A stretch of 64,000 nt of DNA from Chloracidobacterium sp. (GCA_016716365.1 JADJWM010000017.1:496001-560000), one strand, 5' to 3'; numbered from the stretch's first letter, positions 34,790 to 43,949 are shown. The notes: generated from the sequence alone by a model not told the origin. Numbers and translations: made by a program.

Positions 34790-36295
34790 TTAGTCATGAA
34801 AGTTGGGCACGGCCCCTGACGGTGTTTTCAACAAATTTGCGATCTCAACAAGCTGAGCCTTGGACCAGGCGTCATCCTTCCCGAGTTCATTTTTCACTAT
34901 CTCGATAACAGCCGGGGCGGCTTCGGCGGCGGCGTTTTGGTCGAGATAGGCCATCCGCGTCCGGCGGAAGAGAACGTCTTCGGCCGTACGGGCCATCTCT
35001 TCGCGGACCGCGCGGACGACGTCTTCGTGCGTGTATTCGAACTTCGGATGCAAGCGGGTGCCGGGCCCATTCGCCGGCGGTGCATCGATCCGGAGCGTCG
35101 AGGTGATGCATTTGCGCCGTTCGAGCCCGGCCACCTCGATAGCCTTGTCCACCGCGTCTTCCGCCATTTGGCGATAGGTGGTCCATTTGCCGCCGGTGAT
35201 GGTGACCAGGCCGCTATTGTCCACGAAAAGTTCGTGGCCGCGGGAAAGGGACGACGTTTTGGCGCCTGCCTTGCGGCTGATAAGCGGGCGGATGCCGGCG
35301 AACGTGCTGAGAATGTCGGCACGGGTCGGCTTGTTTGCGAGATACTGCCCCGCGGTTTCGAGTACGAAATCGATCTCCCTGCCCAGAGCCCTGGGTTCGA
35401 GTTCGGGCCGCTCGATCGCAGTGTCCGTCGTGCCGACAAGGACACGGCCGTGCCATGGGATGCAAAAAAGCACGCGGCCGTCGGCGGTTTTGGGGATCAT
35501 CATCGCGTCGTCGGTGGGAAGGAATTTGCGGTCGAGAACGATGTGGATGCCCTGTGCATAGGCGAGCAGCGGCGGGGCCGTGTCGTTGGACATTCGGCGG
35601 ACCGAGTCGGAAAACACACCGGCCGCATTGATCACCGACCGGGCAGCGACGGCGAACCGATCGCCCGTCTCTTCGTCGATGAACTCGACGCCATTTATCC
35701 GGCCGGTTTCGTCCTTTATAACCGATGCGGCCTTGCAGTAATTCAAAACAACGGCGTCGTGCGAGTTGGCGGCGCGGAGAAGATCGATCAGGAAACGAGC
35801 GTCGTCAAACTGGCCGTCGTGATAAAGCACGCCGCCAGAGAGGCCTTCGGGCTCGAGCGTCGGCAGACGCCTGAGCGTTTCTTCCCGCGAGAGAATGCGA
35901 GAATGGCCGATACCGTGTCTCCCGGCCAGGAGCGTATAGACCGCTATTCCGGCACCGTAAAGGAGCTTCTGCCAAATGCTGTAGCAGGGGATGATGAACT
36001 CCCGGATATGGATGGCGTCGGGCGCGTTTTTCAGCAGCAGGGCCCTTTCGCGAAGGGCTTCACGGACGAGGGAGATATTGCCCTGTTTCAGATAACGCAC
36101 GCCGCCGTGGATCAGCTTTGTCGAGCGGCTCGATGTGCCTTTGCCGAAATCGTGCTGTTCGAGCAGGAGCACCGAGAAGCCTCGTGAAGCGGCATCGAGC
36201 GCGCAGCCGGCACCGGTGGCACCGCCGCCGATCACGACGACGTCCCAGGGTTCATTGTGTTCTCGGACGAACTTGAGGTTTTTGTTCCGGTCCAT
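34790..36295 (-). CDS. glpD: GlpD, glycerol-3-phosphate dehydrogenase (FAD)
   Basis: Oxidises glycerol-3-phosphate to dihydroxyacetone phosphate at the membrane, passing electrons to quinone. The 501-residue protein has the FAD-binding VVVIGGGATGAGCALDAASR, the motif STKLIHGGVRYLKQG, VLVGTTDTAIE, and the C-terminal DAO-type domain. The start at 36293-36295 places the glycine motif near residue 20. No glpK or glpF lies nearby. Confidence 0.94.
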   Translation of the reverse strand: MDRNKNLKFVREHNEPWDVVVIGGGATGAGCALDAASRGFSVLLLEQHDFGKGTSSRSTKLIHGGVRYLKQGNISLVREALRERALLLKNAPDAIHIREFIIPCYSIWQKLLYGAGIAVYTLLAGRHGIGHSRILSREETLRRLPTLEPEGLSGGVLYHDGQFDDARFLIDLLRAANSHDAVVLNYCKAASVIKDETGRINGVEFIDEETGDRFAVAARSVINAAGVFSDSVRRMSNDTAPPLLAYAQGIHIVLDRKFLPTDDAMMIPKTADGRVLFCIPWHGRVLVGTTDTAIERPELEPRALGREIDFVLETAGQYLANKPTRADILSTFAGIRPLISRKAGAKTSSLSRGHELFVDNSGLVTITGGKWTTYRQMAEDAVDKAIEVAGLERRKCITSTLRIDAPPANGPGTRLHPKFEYTHEDVVRAVREEMARTAEDVLFRRTRMAYLDQNAAAEAAPAVIEIVKNELGKDDAWSKAQLVEIANLLKTPSGAVPNFHD

Positions 36296-36467
36296 TCGGA
36301 AGCTGCTTCCAGCGTCGATTGTGCACGTCGTATGCCGTGACTTTGATCTCGGAATCAGTTTCCCGCAAAGTCGCGAAGTCGCAAAGGAGCGAGAGAAAAG
36401 TTGTAAAGTAAGTTGGAGCCGGCCGGGTTGAAAATGCGAGTGAATATTAAGACAATCGTTTCGCTGA

Positions 36468-37052
36468 ATGAATAAAGACCTTGAAAAGATGGGGCCGCTG
36501 GGATGGCCGATCGCGCTGAGCATCGGAATCGCGATGCTGATGACGGTCGTTCTTTGGACGCAGGGCCGGATCTGGTGGTGCAAGTCGGGCGACTGGGCCG
36601 TTTATGTGAACGAGGCGTGGAACAGCAGCCACACCTCGCAGCACCTTTTTGACCCCTACACTTTTACGCACGTCCTGCACGGTGTACTTGCATTCTGGCT
36701 GGCCGGGCTGATCTTGCCGAGGCTCGCGATGGGCTGGCGGTACCTGATCGCGATGGTGGGCGAGGCGGCATGGGAAGTGCTTGAAAATTCAGCATTCATC
36801 ATCGAAAAATACCGCGAGAACACGGCGTCGCTAGACTACTTCGGCGATTCGATCATGAACTCGGTCGGCGACTTGTTCGCGTGTGCGGCCGGATTCTGGA
36901 TCGCGGTCAGGGTAGGTTGGTGGCGGTCGCTGGCTTTCTTTGTAGTTGTCGAGATCTTGCTGCTGATCTGGATCCGCGACGGGCTTATGCTGAACATACT
37001 GATGCTTATTTATCCGTTGGAGTCGATCAAGGCATGGCAAATGGCTGGGTGA
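36468..37052 (+). CDS. DUF2585/UPF0314 family membrane protein
   Basis: A 194-residue protein with about four hydrophobic segments and the family pattern FDPYTFTHVLHGVLAFWLAG, EAAWEVLENSAFIIEKYRE and YFGDSIMNSVGDLFACAAGF. Function unknown. It diverges from glpD across a 172-base gap. Its TGA stop is followed at once by the left heptad array of the decayed cassette at 37053-37503. Confidence 0.85.
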   Translation: MNKDLEKMGPLGWPIALSIGIAMLMTVVLWTQGRIWWCKSGDWAVYVNEAWNSSHTSQHLFDPYTFTHVLHGVLAFWLAGLILPRLAMGWRYLIAMVGEAAWEVLENSAFIIEKYRENTASLDYFGDSIMNSVGDLFACAAGFWIAVRVGWWRSLAFFVVVEILLLIWIRDGLMLNILMLIYPLESIKAWQMAG

Positions 37053-37503
37053 AAAAAGGCAAAGTGGCAAGAAGGAGGGGTAACACAACTTTAGGAGACG
37101 TTCTTTGAATTGACGATGATCTTTCCGATTATTTTGGATATTTCGGATGCTTCTTGTTAGCACCCGTCGAGACGTAGCTTGCCGGCAACAAACGCAACCA
37201 GTATTTCGATTCGCGAGCCTCCTTGAGAGAAATGGTATTTTTATGGACGAAATCTTTTGAACTTTGGCCGCGCTTCTTCCAATGCCCAGGCGGTCCATCA
37301 ACTGATGACAAACCTTGCTTACTTTCGTCTCTTTTTCAAGATACTGACACAGTCTGACAATTCGAACGGCAAACTGAAAAGTCCGCTCGCGAATATCATA
37401 GACTTTTTCCTTTACGGCTGATCCGTGGGCCGAATCCGCTTTATGCATAGTGAAAACCGAGTATCCAGTTTTGCCTTTCTACTTTTGCCTTTTGACTTTG
37501 GAT
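37053..37503 (-). mobile_element. Heptad-flanked four-helix-bundle cassette C (decayed)
   Basis: Right array, plus strand: TTTTGCC, TTTCTAC, TTTTGCC, TTTTGAC, TTTGGAT (37469-37503). Left array, weaker: AAAAGGC, AAAGTGG, CAAGAAG (37054-37074), the inverted form of the same unit. Between them lies a frameshifted four-helix-bundle gene. The cassette fits exactly between the stop codon of the DUF2585 gene (37050-37052) and that of the GrdB-like gene (37503-37505). Confidence 0.55.
37091..37448 (-). pseudogene. Four-helix bundle protein, frameshifted remnant
   Basis: Reading from 37448, DIRERTFQFAVRIVRLCQYL is a normal family N-terminus. The frame then changes to give KDFVHKNTISLKEARESKYW and LRLLPASY, and changes again to ISKIIGKIIVNSKNVS ending at 37091. 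At least two indels are needed to rebuild one protein of about 118 residues. It is the third four-helix-bundle locus in the window and, like the other two, sits between heptad arrays. Confidence 0.8.
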
Positions 37504-38294
37504 CACCGTTCGCCGCGGGCGGCTTCGACGCGGGACTGTAGTTCGACGGCGAGTTTCCGGGAACCCGGCTGGTCGAAGGTCTCCATCGTTCGGAGTGTCT
37601 CGTCCAGGACGCGGCGTTGAAACTCCGGCCAGTTCGGCGGGCCGACCACGGACCCTAATTCGCCGCTATAATAAACGGTCCTCGGCGCGCGGACGCTGTC
37701 GGTGACCGACCGGTCGACCGAGATCACGATGGTGGGAATGCCGTCCGATTCGATCCGGCGGGCTATCAGGGCGGCGGTCTGATGGCAAAGCCGCGAGGCG
37801 GGAACGATCAGCGCCGCATGGACCTCATATCGGGCAAGCCTTTCGGACAAAACCGGCGCAAGCTCGTCGGCCACCACTGCCGCGTTCGGTATGTAACTGC
37901 TTGTGCTCCACCAGACATCGTTCAGGTGACCGATGACAACGTTCGCTTCGTACTCGAGCAGCCGGTCGACCGGGATCTGGGAATTCCGGTCCTCTATAAC
38001 GGCCTTGGGATCGTAACCCTTTGCCGCAAACCTCAGATCATCAGCTTCGACCTCAACGGGGATCTCATGGAAGCCGAATTCACCGTCGCGTGAGTCGACG
38101 TCGAACGCTTCGGTCCCATCGATGTAGGCTCCGGCGGTCGAGATGAGGCCCAGGTTGAGCATCGGAAGCGCCCGGCGAAGCGGCGTCAGCGGGGCATTGA
38201 CGTTTTCGACGAATGGATAGCCGGCGAGGCGTTCGTCGCCCGACCACCTCGCAAAACGCTTCGAATACTTTTCGAGGTCTTCAATGGTAGCCAT
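37503..38294 (-). CDS. Glycine/sarcosine/betaine reductase component B-like protein
   Basis: A 263-residue protein that resembles the GrdB-type selenoprotein B family in outline: LGLISTAGAYIDG, then FDVDSRDGEFGFHEIPVEVE, IPVDRLLEYEANVVIGHL, and a Rossmann-like end. At the position where family members often have Sec-x-x-Cys or Cys-x-x-Cys, the sequence reads PASRLCHQT, so only one Cys is left and classic reductase chemistry is doubtful. Start at 38292-38294. Its stop codon is the right boundary of cassette C. Confidence 0.55.
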   Translation of the reverse strand: MATIEDLEKYSKRFARWSGDERLAGYPFVENVNAPLTPLRRALPMLNLGLISTAGAYIDGTEAFDVDSRDGEFGFHEIPVEVEADDLRFAAKGYDPKAVIEDRNSQIPVDRLLEYEANVVIGHLNDVWWSTSSYIPNAAVVADELAPVLSERLARYEVHAALIVPASRLCHQTAALIARRIESDGIPTIVISVDRSVTDSVRAPRTVYYSGELGSVVGPPNWPEFQRRVLDETLRTMETFDQPGSRKLAVELQSRVEAARGER

Positions 38295-38299
38295 ACGAT

Positions 38300-38842
38300 C
38301 TAGGTTTTCTTGAACTCCTTTGAAAAATCGAACGGATCTGATGTTGTCGCCGAACCCGAACCCCCGGTTGCGGAGTGGCGAAAGGCCGCCACAAAGAACG
38401 CGACCAGGGCCGCGAACATTCCCGCCGCGAGGACCCACACCGAATACTCGTGGATCGCGTTGAACTGGACCCGGAGCGGATCGTCGACCGCGACCTGATC
38501 GATCGGAACGCCGCCCATCTGTGCCTTGGTCAATTGAAGCCAAAGGGCGATCACGAATTGACCGACCGCACACGCTCCGGCCAGTACAAACAAGAAAAAC
38601 CGTTCGGCCCAGAGCAAAGCACGGTTCGAATTGCGAGCCGCAACCAACGACAACAGAAGCAAAAGCACCCCGATCCCGAGCCCGGCCAGGTTGAGGAACA
38701 TCAGGTTGCGGTTGACGATCGAACCGGCAAGCTCACGGGTGGGAAGGAGCGCGAAAGCGCTTTGAGCGACGCCGATAAAAAACACCGCCGCACCAAGCCA
38801 GACACCGAGCAGCAAGAGCCGTAGATAGTTCAGAAACCTCAT
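38300..38842 (-). CDS. DUF4149 family membrane protein
   Basis: A 180-residue protein with four hydrophobic segments. It begins MRFLNYLRLLLLGVWLGAAV and has ALLPTRELAGSIVNRNLMFL, as in DUF4149 (TMEM205-like) proteins, and a charged tail ending DFSKEFKKT. Function unknown. It precedes the GrdB-like gene by 5 bases on the same strand. Confidence 0.8.
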   Translation of the reverse strand: MRFLNYLRLLLLGVWLGAAVFFIGVAQSAFALLPTRELAGSIVNRNLMFLNLAGLGIGVLLLLLSLVAARNSNRALLWAERFFLFVLAGACAVGQFVIALWLQLTKAQMGGVPIDQVAVDDPLRVQFNAIHEYSVWVLAAGMFAALVAFFVAAFRHSATGGSGSATTSDPFDFSKEFKKT

Positions 38843-38973
38843 CCAAATCCGTACCGGGTACTCCTTGATTATGTAGTTTTTCCCGTGAAAGGGCAAAAAG
38901 CTCCCCATCCGCCACACGATCGCAAAGCGTTTGAGGCAGGCCGCGGCTGGCTGGCCTTTACCGGCCCGGCCGT

Positions 38974-39762
38974 TCAAACGCCGGGGCGAGTCCGGTCTCG
39001 AATCAAAAGCTGGCGGCCCGCATGCCAAATGAACCTCGGGTTGAGTATTAGATATCGCCGCCAAAGCCGCTTCGGCTCACGGCTCAAACGATAAAGCCAT
39101 TCAAGGCCGAGACGGCCAAGCCACGGCGGGGATTCCTTCACGTTTCCGGCATAGAAGTCGAAGGAAGCCCCAACCCCAAGCATTACGCAGTTTAAGCGAT
39201 CGCGGTGCTCGGCCATCCATCTCTCCTGTTTCGGACATCCGAGTCCCGTAAAGAGGATCTGGATACCCGATGCATTTATTTCCTTGACGGTCGCGTCGTC
39301 TTCCTCCGGCGTAAGCGGCCGGAACGGCGGCGAATAGGCGTAGGCTATTTCAAGGCCCGGGTGCTCCTTCGAAGCCCGGTGCGTGATCTCGTCGATCACG
39401 TCCTGTGTTCCGCCGTAGAACCCGACCTTAAGGCCCAACTTCTCGGCCCGGTCGATGAGCGATGTCATCAGGTCATTCGCCCTGATGCGTTGAGGATCTT
39501 CCGCCGACTGAAGACGCTGCATCCAAACCATCGGCATTCCGTCCGGAACGACAAGGTCCGCCCTATTAACAATGCCGGCGAATTCGGGCGAATCGAACGC
39601 CTCCATAACCATGTGTACCGTTGCGAAACAGACGTAAGCTCCCCGGCCCGATCGAACCGCCCGGAGCACGGAATCAAGAGCCTCTTCGTGCGAAAGGCGG
39701 TCAACGTCGAGGCTTACGACGCGAAAGCGCTCTCGAAGCGGGTGTCCTTCGTCAGCGTTCAC
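38974..39762 (-). CDS. WecG/TagA/CpsF family glycosyltransferase
   Basis: A 262-residue GT26 enzyme that adds a sugar, often N-acetylmannosaminuronate or ManNAc, to a lipid-linked acceptor. Motifs: VVPDGMPMVWMQRL, GLKVGFYGGTQDVIDE, and GLGCPKQERWMAEHR, then VGASFDFYAGNVKESPPWL and LEWLYRLSREPKRLWRRY. The GTG start at 39760-39762 overlaps the previous gene's TGA by 4 bases, as expected for coupled genes. Works with the GT4 and the sugar-phosphate transferase nearby in making an envelope polysaccharide. Confidence 0.93.
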   Translation of the reverse strand: MNADEGHPLRERFRVVSLDVDRLSHEEALDSVLRAVRSGRGAYVCFATVHMVMEAFDSPEFAGIVNRADLVVPDGMPMVWMQRLQSAEDPQRIRANDLMTSLIDRAEKLGLKVGFYGGTQDVIDEITHRASKEHPGLEIAYAYSPPFRPLTPEEDDATVKEINASGIQILFTGLGCPKQERWMAEHRDRLNCVMLGVGASFDFYAGNVKESPPWLGRLGLEWLYRLSREPKRLWRRYLILNPRFIWHAGRQLLIRDRTRPGV

Positions 39763-40826
39763 GTCACAATGCTCCTGTAGATCGTTTCCAAATTCTCGAT
39801 ATATCCCGTGATCGCAAACCGTTCGCGAACGGTCCTTTTCGCGGCCTCCTGGATCGGTTTCCAATCGGATCGGCTACCCAGCACCAGTTTCAGACGGCTG
39901 ATCAACTGCGGCGTGTTTCCCGGTTCGATCAGGTAGCCGTTCGATCCGTCGCGGATCAGCTCGCCGACAGACGCCATTTCCGACGCGATCACGATACAAC
40001 CGGCCGACATGGCTTCCAGGATCGCCATCGGAAGGCCTTCTCCGTAGATCGACGGAAGAACGAAGATGTCGGCCCGGTCCAACGCCTCGAGCTTCGGCGT
40101 CCCGGATACGACCCCGCCAAAATAGAAACCGTCTCCAAGAATGTCTTCCATTTCGGCCGCGAATTCGTCGTTCATCGGACCGTCGCCAAAGCAATGCAGG
40201 CGAAAGACGAAGCCGTCATTCTTCAGTGCCCGACAGGCTTTGGTCAGCTCGGCGAGCCCCTTCGATCTATGCAAGCGGCCGAGGAAGATCAGGATGGGCA
40301 CGGGATTATCGGTCTTGTTGGCACTGTCCTGCCTAAGCGGGACGGCGTTTGCAAGTATGCGGATCTCCAAGCCCTTCCAACGGGATTCAAGCTGACGGCG
40401 TTCTCCTTCGCTGTAAACAACGACCGAGCGGGCGGCATTCAGCATCGAACCGGCGGCGGCCTTTAGGCGCCCGTCCTCGATCTCGTTGAGCAGGAATTTG
40501 CCCCCATGGACGGCGAGCAAAACGGGCACACCGGCGAACGAGGCCGCTTTGGTCAGGGCAGCATCGCGCCATATCGAGAGATCCGTAAGGGCCGTGTTTA
40601 TATGAACAAGGTCCGGTTTGACCTTTCGAAGCAACAGATAAAATTTCACCGGCAGGATCGCCTGACGCACCATCCACCGCAGGCCGGCCGGTTCGCCGTC
40701 TTGCCGGCCCGCCCGGAAATGAACGAAATTATCGCTTCCGTGTTCGATGATCTGCCTAACGATGGTCGAAATGCCGCTGACATTTTCCCGCTCGTCGAGG
40801 CTTGGCGATGTGATCACTATCTTCAT
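39759..40826 (-). CDS. GT4-family glycosyltransferase
   Basis: A 355-residue GT-B enzyme. The N-terminus MKIVITSPSLDERENVSGIS, the donor-side LIFLGRLHRSKGLAEL, and the C-terminal nucleotide-sugar motif SIYGEGLPMAILEAMSAGCI with the E-x7-E pattern support this. The start at 40824-40826 fits the family; the longer open frame has no support. Donor and acceptor unknown. Confidence 0.92.
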   Translation of the reverse strand: MKIVITSPSLDERENVSGISTIVRQIIEHGSDNFVHFRAGRQDGEPAGLRWMVRQAILPVKFYLLLRKVKPDLVHINTALTDLSIWRDAALTKAASFAGVPVLLAVHGGKFLLNEIEDGRLKAAAGSMLNAARSVVVYSEGERRQLESRWKGLEIRILANAVPLRQDSANKTDNPVPILIFLGRLHRSKGLAELTKACRALKNDGFVFRLHCFGDGPMNDEFAAEMEDILGDGFYFGGVVSGTPKLEALDRADIFVLPSIYGEGLPMAILEAMSAGCIVIASEMASVGELIRDGSNGYLIEPGNTPQLISRLKLVLGSRSDWKPIQEAAKRTVRERFAITGYIENLETIYRSIVT

Positions 40827-40926
40827 CCGAAAACGTTGAGAATATCCCAACCGGCAACTTATGTCAGCATTCGGTTCATCGCAGCGATAGAACCGTCTTA
40901 ATCTGGCATAATAGGGAATTGAACGA

Positions 40927-42477
40927 ATGAGGCCACAGCCAGCCGTTAACCCGGCACGAACAGTCAAGAAGTTTGAAAAGCGTGTCCCCGGCTGGGTGAT
41001 GCCGCTGACGAAGGCCTTCGTCTTCTCGACTGACTGCCTGCTGGCAGCCGCAAGTTTCCTGGCCGCTTTCAAAGTCCGAGCCGGGAGCGACATCCTCGCG
41101 TCCAACGCGTGGGCATGGTCGCAGGAATTCCTGCCGTATGCAGGCGTGATGCTTTTCGCGGCGGCTGCAACCGCATGTCTGTTCTTATATCAACGCCTAT
41201 ATCGCTTTGAGGGTGCCTTTTCTTACACGGGTGAATGGACCCGGGTGTTCAAGGCAGTTTCAGTCGGTTCTTTATTGACCGTTGCCTGGGCGTTTCTGTT
41301 TCGCGGCGGTTTCGAGTATCGCGACTTCTCCTATTCCCGCTCGATCTTCATCCTCTATTTTCTTCTGTCGCTTGGCGTTTTGAGCGTTTTTCATCTCGGC
41401 CTGAGGGGCATTCAGGTTCGGATCCGGCGCGGCGGGATCAACCTACTGCCGACACTGATCATCGGCACGAATCCCGAAGCTGAACAAACGGTCCGCGAAC
41501 TTCGCGACTGCCGGGACCTTGGTTACCGGGTCATCGCCGCGGTCGAAGGAAACGGGGGCGACCCTCCTGCCGTGTTTGAGGAGAAGACCTGTATTCCAGT
41601 GGTCGGCCATATCGACAACCTGGCCGACCTCATTCAAAGACTCGAGATCCAGGAGGTGATAATCACGGACAACTCGATCCCGAGCGAACGCCTTTTTGAG
41701 TCCATGATGCAGATCGGGCGTGGGCAGAGGCTTGAATTCCGATTTGCGCCGGGTCTATTCGACCTGCTCCCTCAAAAGACCAGCATCGAGCAGATCGGCG
41801 TTCTGCCCGTCGTACGGCTGTTTCGCGAGCCCCTCTCCGATCTTCAGCGATTTGTTAAGCGGGTCTCGGACATTCTCATTTCGGCGGCTGCGATCATCCT
41901 TCTTTGGCCTTTATGGGCCCTCGTTTCTATCCTCATCAGGGTCGACTCGGAAGGCCCGGTCCTCTTTCGCCAGGAGCGTGTCGGTATGGACGGCCGACTA
42001 TTCCTTTGCTATAAGTTTCGCACGATGAGCGTGGACGCCGATGAAACTGTCCATCGAGAAGCCTATCAGCGGAACATCGACGGCGATTCCTCAGCCAACG
42101 CCGGAAATGATTCGGAACCGTTGTTCGGAAAAGTGAAGGACGATCCCCGGGTGACCCGCATCGGCCGATCTCTTCGTCGGTTGAGTGTGGACGAATTGCC
42201 TCAATTGTTCAACGTTCTAAAGGGTGACATGAGCGTCGTCGGCCCCCGGCCGCCCATACCCTACGAGGTGGAAGAATACAAAACCTGGCACCGGAAGCGG
42301 CTTGACATGAAACCCGGTATCACCGGACTTTGGCAGGTATCGGGGCGAAACCGTCTGCCGTTCGAGAAAATGGTAGAGGCCGATCTCTACTACATCGAGA
42401 ACTGGTCGATCTGGCTCGACCTTAAAATAATCCTGTTGACGCTGCCGGCCATCCTTCGCGGCGACGGCGCACGTTAG
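40927..42477 (+). CDS. Polyprenyl-phosphate sugar-1-phosphate transferase (WbaP/WcaJ-like)
   Basis: Starts synthesis of a surface polysaccharide by moving a sugar-1-phosphate to undecaprenyl phosphate. The 516-residue protein has four N-terminal membrane helices, a CoA-binding-like middle domain, and the C-terminal catalytic domain: a re-entrant helix, GPVLFRQERVGMDGRLFLCY, KFRTM, RRLSVDELPQLFNVLKGDMS, VVGPRPP and KPGITGLWQVSGRN. It is divergent from the two glycosyltransferases across a 100-base gap. Confidence 0.95.
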   Translation: MRPQPAVNPARTVKKFEKRVPGWVMPLTKAFVFSTDCLLAAASFLAAFKVRAGSDILASNAWAWSQEFLPYAGVMLFAAAATACLFLYQRLYRFEGAFSYTGEWTRVFKAVSVGSLLTVAWAFLFRGGFEYRDFSYSRSIFILYFLLSLGVLSVFHLGLRGIQVRIRRGGINLLPTLIIGTNPEAEQTVRELRDCRDLGYRVIAAVEGNGGDPPAVFEEKTCIPVVGHIDNLADLIQRLEIQEVIITDNSIPSERLFESMMQIGRGQRLEFRFAPGLFDLLPQKTSIEQIGVLPVVRLFREPLSDLQRFVKRVSDILISAAAIILLWPLWALVSILIRVDSEGPVLFRQERVGMDGRLFLCYKFRTMSVDADETVHREAYQRNIDGDSSANAGNDSEPLFGKVKDDPRVTRIGRSLRRLSVDELPQLFNVLKGDMSVVGPRPPIPYEVEEYKTWHRKRLDMKPGITGLWQVSGRNRLPFEKMVEADLYYIENWSIWLDLKIILLTLPAILRGDGAR

Positions 42478-42497
42478 GCAAGGAAAACAATATTTGA

Positions 42498-43355
42498 ATG
42501 AATTCGATCGAGTCATTGCTAGAGGCGGCACGGGACGAACTCGAAAAAAATGGGATCCCTTCTGCCACCCGCGAGGCCCGCTCGCTGCTCGGCTTTGTTA
42601 TCGGCAAGGACGCTGCTTTTTTGATCGCCCACCCGGAATTTAATGTTTCTCAGGATCTTGCGGAACTTTTTCTCGACTCCGTCCGGCGGAGGGCAAGACA
42701 TGAACCGTTTCACTACATAACCGGTTCGAGAGATTTCTACGGTCTTGAATTCGAGGTTTCGAAGGAAGTTTTGATACCGAGGCCCGAGACCGAACTTCTT
42801 GTCGAGCGCGCCCTCGAATTTCTGCGAACGCGGCCCGCTCAGCGGTTTTGTGAGGTTGGGGTCGGATCGGGGTGTATCACGGTCTCGATCTTATTCCATG
42901 CCCCAAACTCCGCGGCCGTTGGGTTAGAGGTTTCGGAAGGTGCTCTTGAGATCGCCGGCCGAAACGCGGATCGGCATGGAGTCGGGTCAAGGCTTGTGCT
43001 TCGTCTCTCTGATCTCTTTCAGTCGCTGACTGCCGATGAAAGATTCGATCTTATCGTTTCAAATCCTCCTTATGTCCCCACGAACGACCTGGAAGGCCTT
43101 CAGCCGGACATCCGGCTGTATGAACCTCATATTGCTTTGGCGGCCGGTGCCGACGGGCTCTCGATAATTCGTTCGATCATTGAGGACGCTCCGAAACATC
43201 TGACACCCGGCGGGAGGCTTCTTCTGGAGATCGGATTCGGCCAAGCGGAAGCCGTTTTGGGGCTGTTCGACCCGGCCCGTTGGAACTCTGCAACGCTGCA
43301 TCCAGATCTTCAGGGAATCCCGCGAGTGGTCGAAGCGATCACGGCCGATATCTGA
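42498..43355 (+). CDS. prmC: PrmC, release factor glutamine methyltransferase
   Basis: Methylates the Gln of the GGQ motif in release factors RF1 and RF2. The 285-residue protein has the N-terminal helical domain, VLIPRPETELLVERAL, the SAM site EVGVGSGCITVSIL, and the catalytic NPPY at residues 189-192. It lies 20 bases downstream of the sugar transferase gene. prfA is its usual partner but is not in the window. Confidence 0.96.
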   Translation: MNSIESLLEAARDELEKNGIPSATREARSLLGFVIGKDAAFLIAHPEFNVSQDLAELFLDSVRRRARHEPFHYITGSRDFYGLEFEVSKEVLIPRPETELLVERALEFLRTRPAQRFCEVGVGSGCITVSILFHAPNSAAVGLEVSEGALEIAGRNADRHGVGSRLVLRLSDLFQSLTADERFDLIVSNPPYVPTNDLEGLQPDIRLYEPHIALAAGADGLSIIRSIIEDAPKHLTPGGRLLLEIGFGQAEAVLGLFDPARWNSATLHPDLQGIPRVVEAITADI

Positions 43356-43573
43356 AACTATCGGACTTTCAAGGTCGTAACTTATGTTGTGAGCTAAAAA
43401 GAAGCTTGCGTTTTGACAAGTGTTGGAGTTACTATAAGGGCGTTTCAACACGGACAGTTTGAAAAGCTTACAGGTAGAGTCGAGGCAGCCCCGCACCGAT
43501 CGGTGCCGGGCACCGAAGTTACCTATAAACTTAGTGAGTTCGGGCCTTTTTTCGACGATCGGAGGTGATTCTT
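43356..43573. other. Intergenic region after prmC
   Basis: No gene is supported. It holds a consensus TTGACA (43413-43418) and a TATAAG (43433-43438) that are only 14 bases apart, too close for a standard promoter, and the palindrome CGGTGCCGGGCACCG near 43500. Confidence 0.35.
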
Positions 43574-43774
43574 GTGAAGGGTGCGCTTAATGGTTTATTG
43601 GCTTTGGTATCTCTCCTCATCGCTGCGGGGTCCTTTTATATGTATACGACGGGCGGCGGAAGCGCTTTGTGGCTTGCCGGCCTGGCGGTCTTCGTGATCC
43701 TGTTCCTGGTTTTTGGCGGTATGTTTCTTTCCAGCAGGGTCAATAAGACGGAAGAGATACACATTACCGAATAG
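43574..43774 (+). CDS. Small two-helix membrane protein
   Basis: A 66-residue protein with two hydrophobic segments, about residues 5-25 and 31-53, and a charged end SRVNKTEEIHITE. The GTG start at 43574 is fixed by a near-perfect ribosome-binding site, GGAGGTGAT, at 43561-43569 with 4-5 bases between; an earlier in-frame GTG at 43565 lies inside that site. No family recognised. Two terminator hairpins follow. Confidence 0.65.
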   Translation: MKGALNGLLALVSLLIAAGSFYMYTTGGGSALWLAGLAVFVILFLVFGGMFLSSRVNKTEEIHITE

Positions 43775-43780
43775 GTCCCG

Positions 43781-43817
43781 CAAGGGGTGCTTCTTTGTGA
43801 AAGCATCCTTGGGTTTT
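43781..43817 (+). terminator. Intrinsic terminator, first of two
   Basis: Arms CAAGG..TGCTT (43781-43792) and AAGCA.CCTTG (43801-43811) with small internal loops, followed by GGTTTTC. Lies just after the small membrane protein gene. Confidence 0.5.
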
Positions 43818-43825
43818 CAGATCTA

Positions 43826-43865
43826 CCGGACCTCTCGAAGCCGACTGCTTCGAAGGTCCGGTTTT
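43826..43865 (+). terminator. Strong intrinsic terminator
   Basis: CCGGACCT and TCGAAGC (43826-43841, one bulged C) pair with GCTTCGA and AGGTCCGG (43847-43861) around the loop CGACT, then TTTT. A 15-bp stem, isolating the small gene from nfu. Confidence 0.75.
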
Positions 43866-43924
43866 CATCGTTTGCGGGCCTTCCAAATTAGGTGTACCGA
43901 TCGACTTGAATTGTCGATCGAATG

Positions 43925-43949
43925 TTGACAAAAATGTAAGGATTGTCAA
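43925..43949. promoter_or_regulatory. Inverted repeat upstream of the Nfu gene
   Basis: TTGACAA (43925-43931) and TTGTCAA (43943-43949) form a perfect 7-bp inverted repeat with an 11-base spacer. The left arm contains a consensus -35 (TTGACA), but no -10 at normal spacing is clear; TAGATA at 43954 is 23 bases away. A regulator site is possible. Confidence 0.4.
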
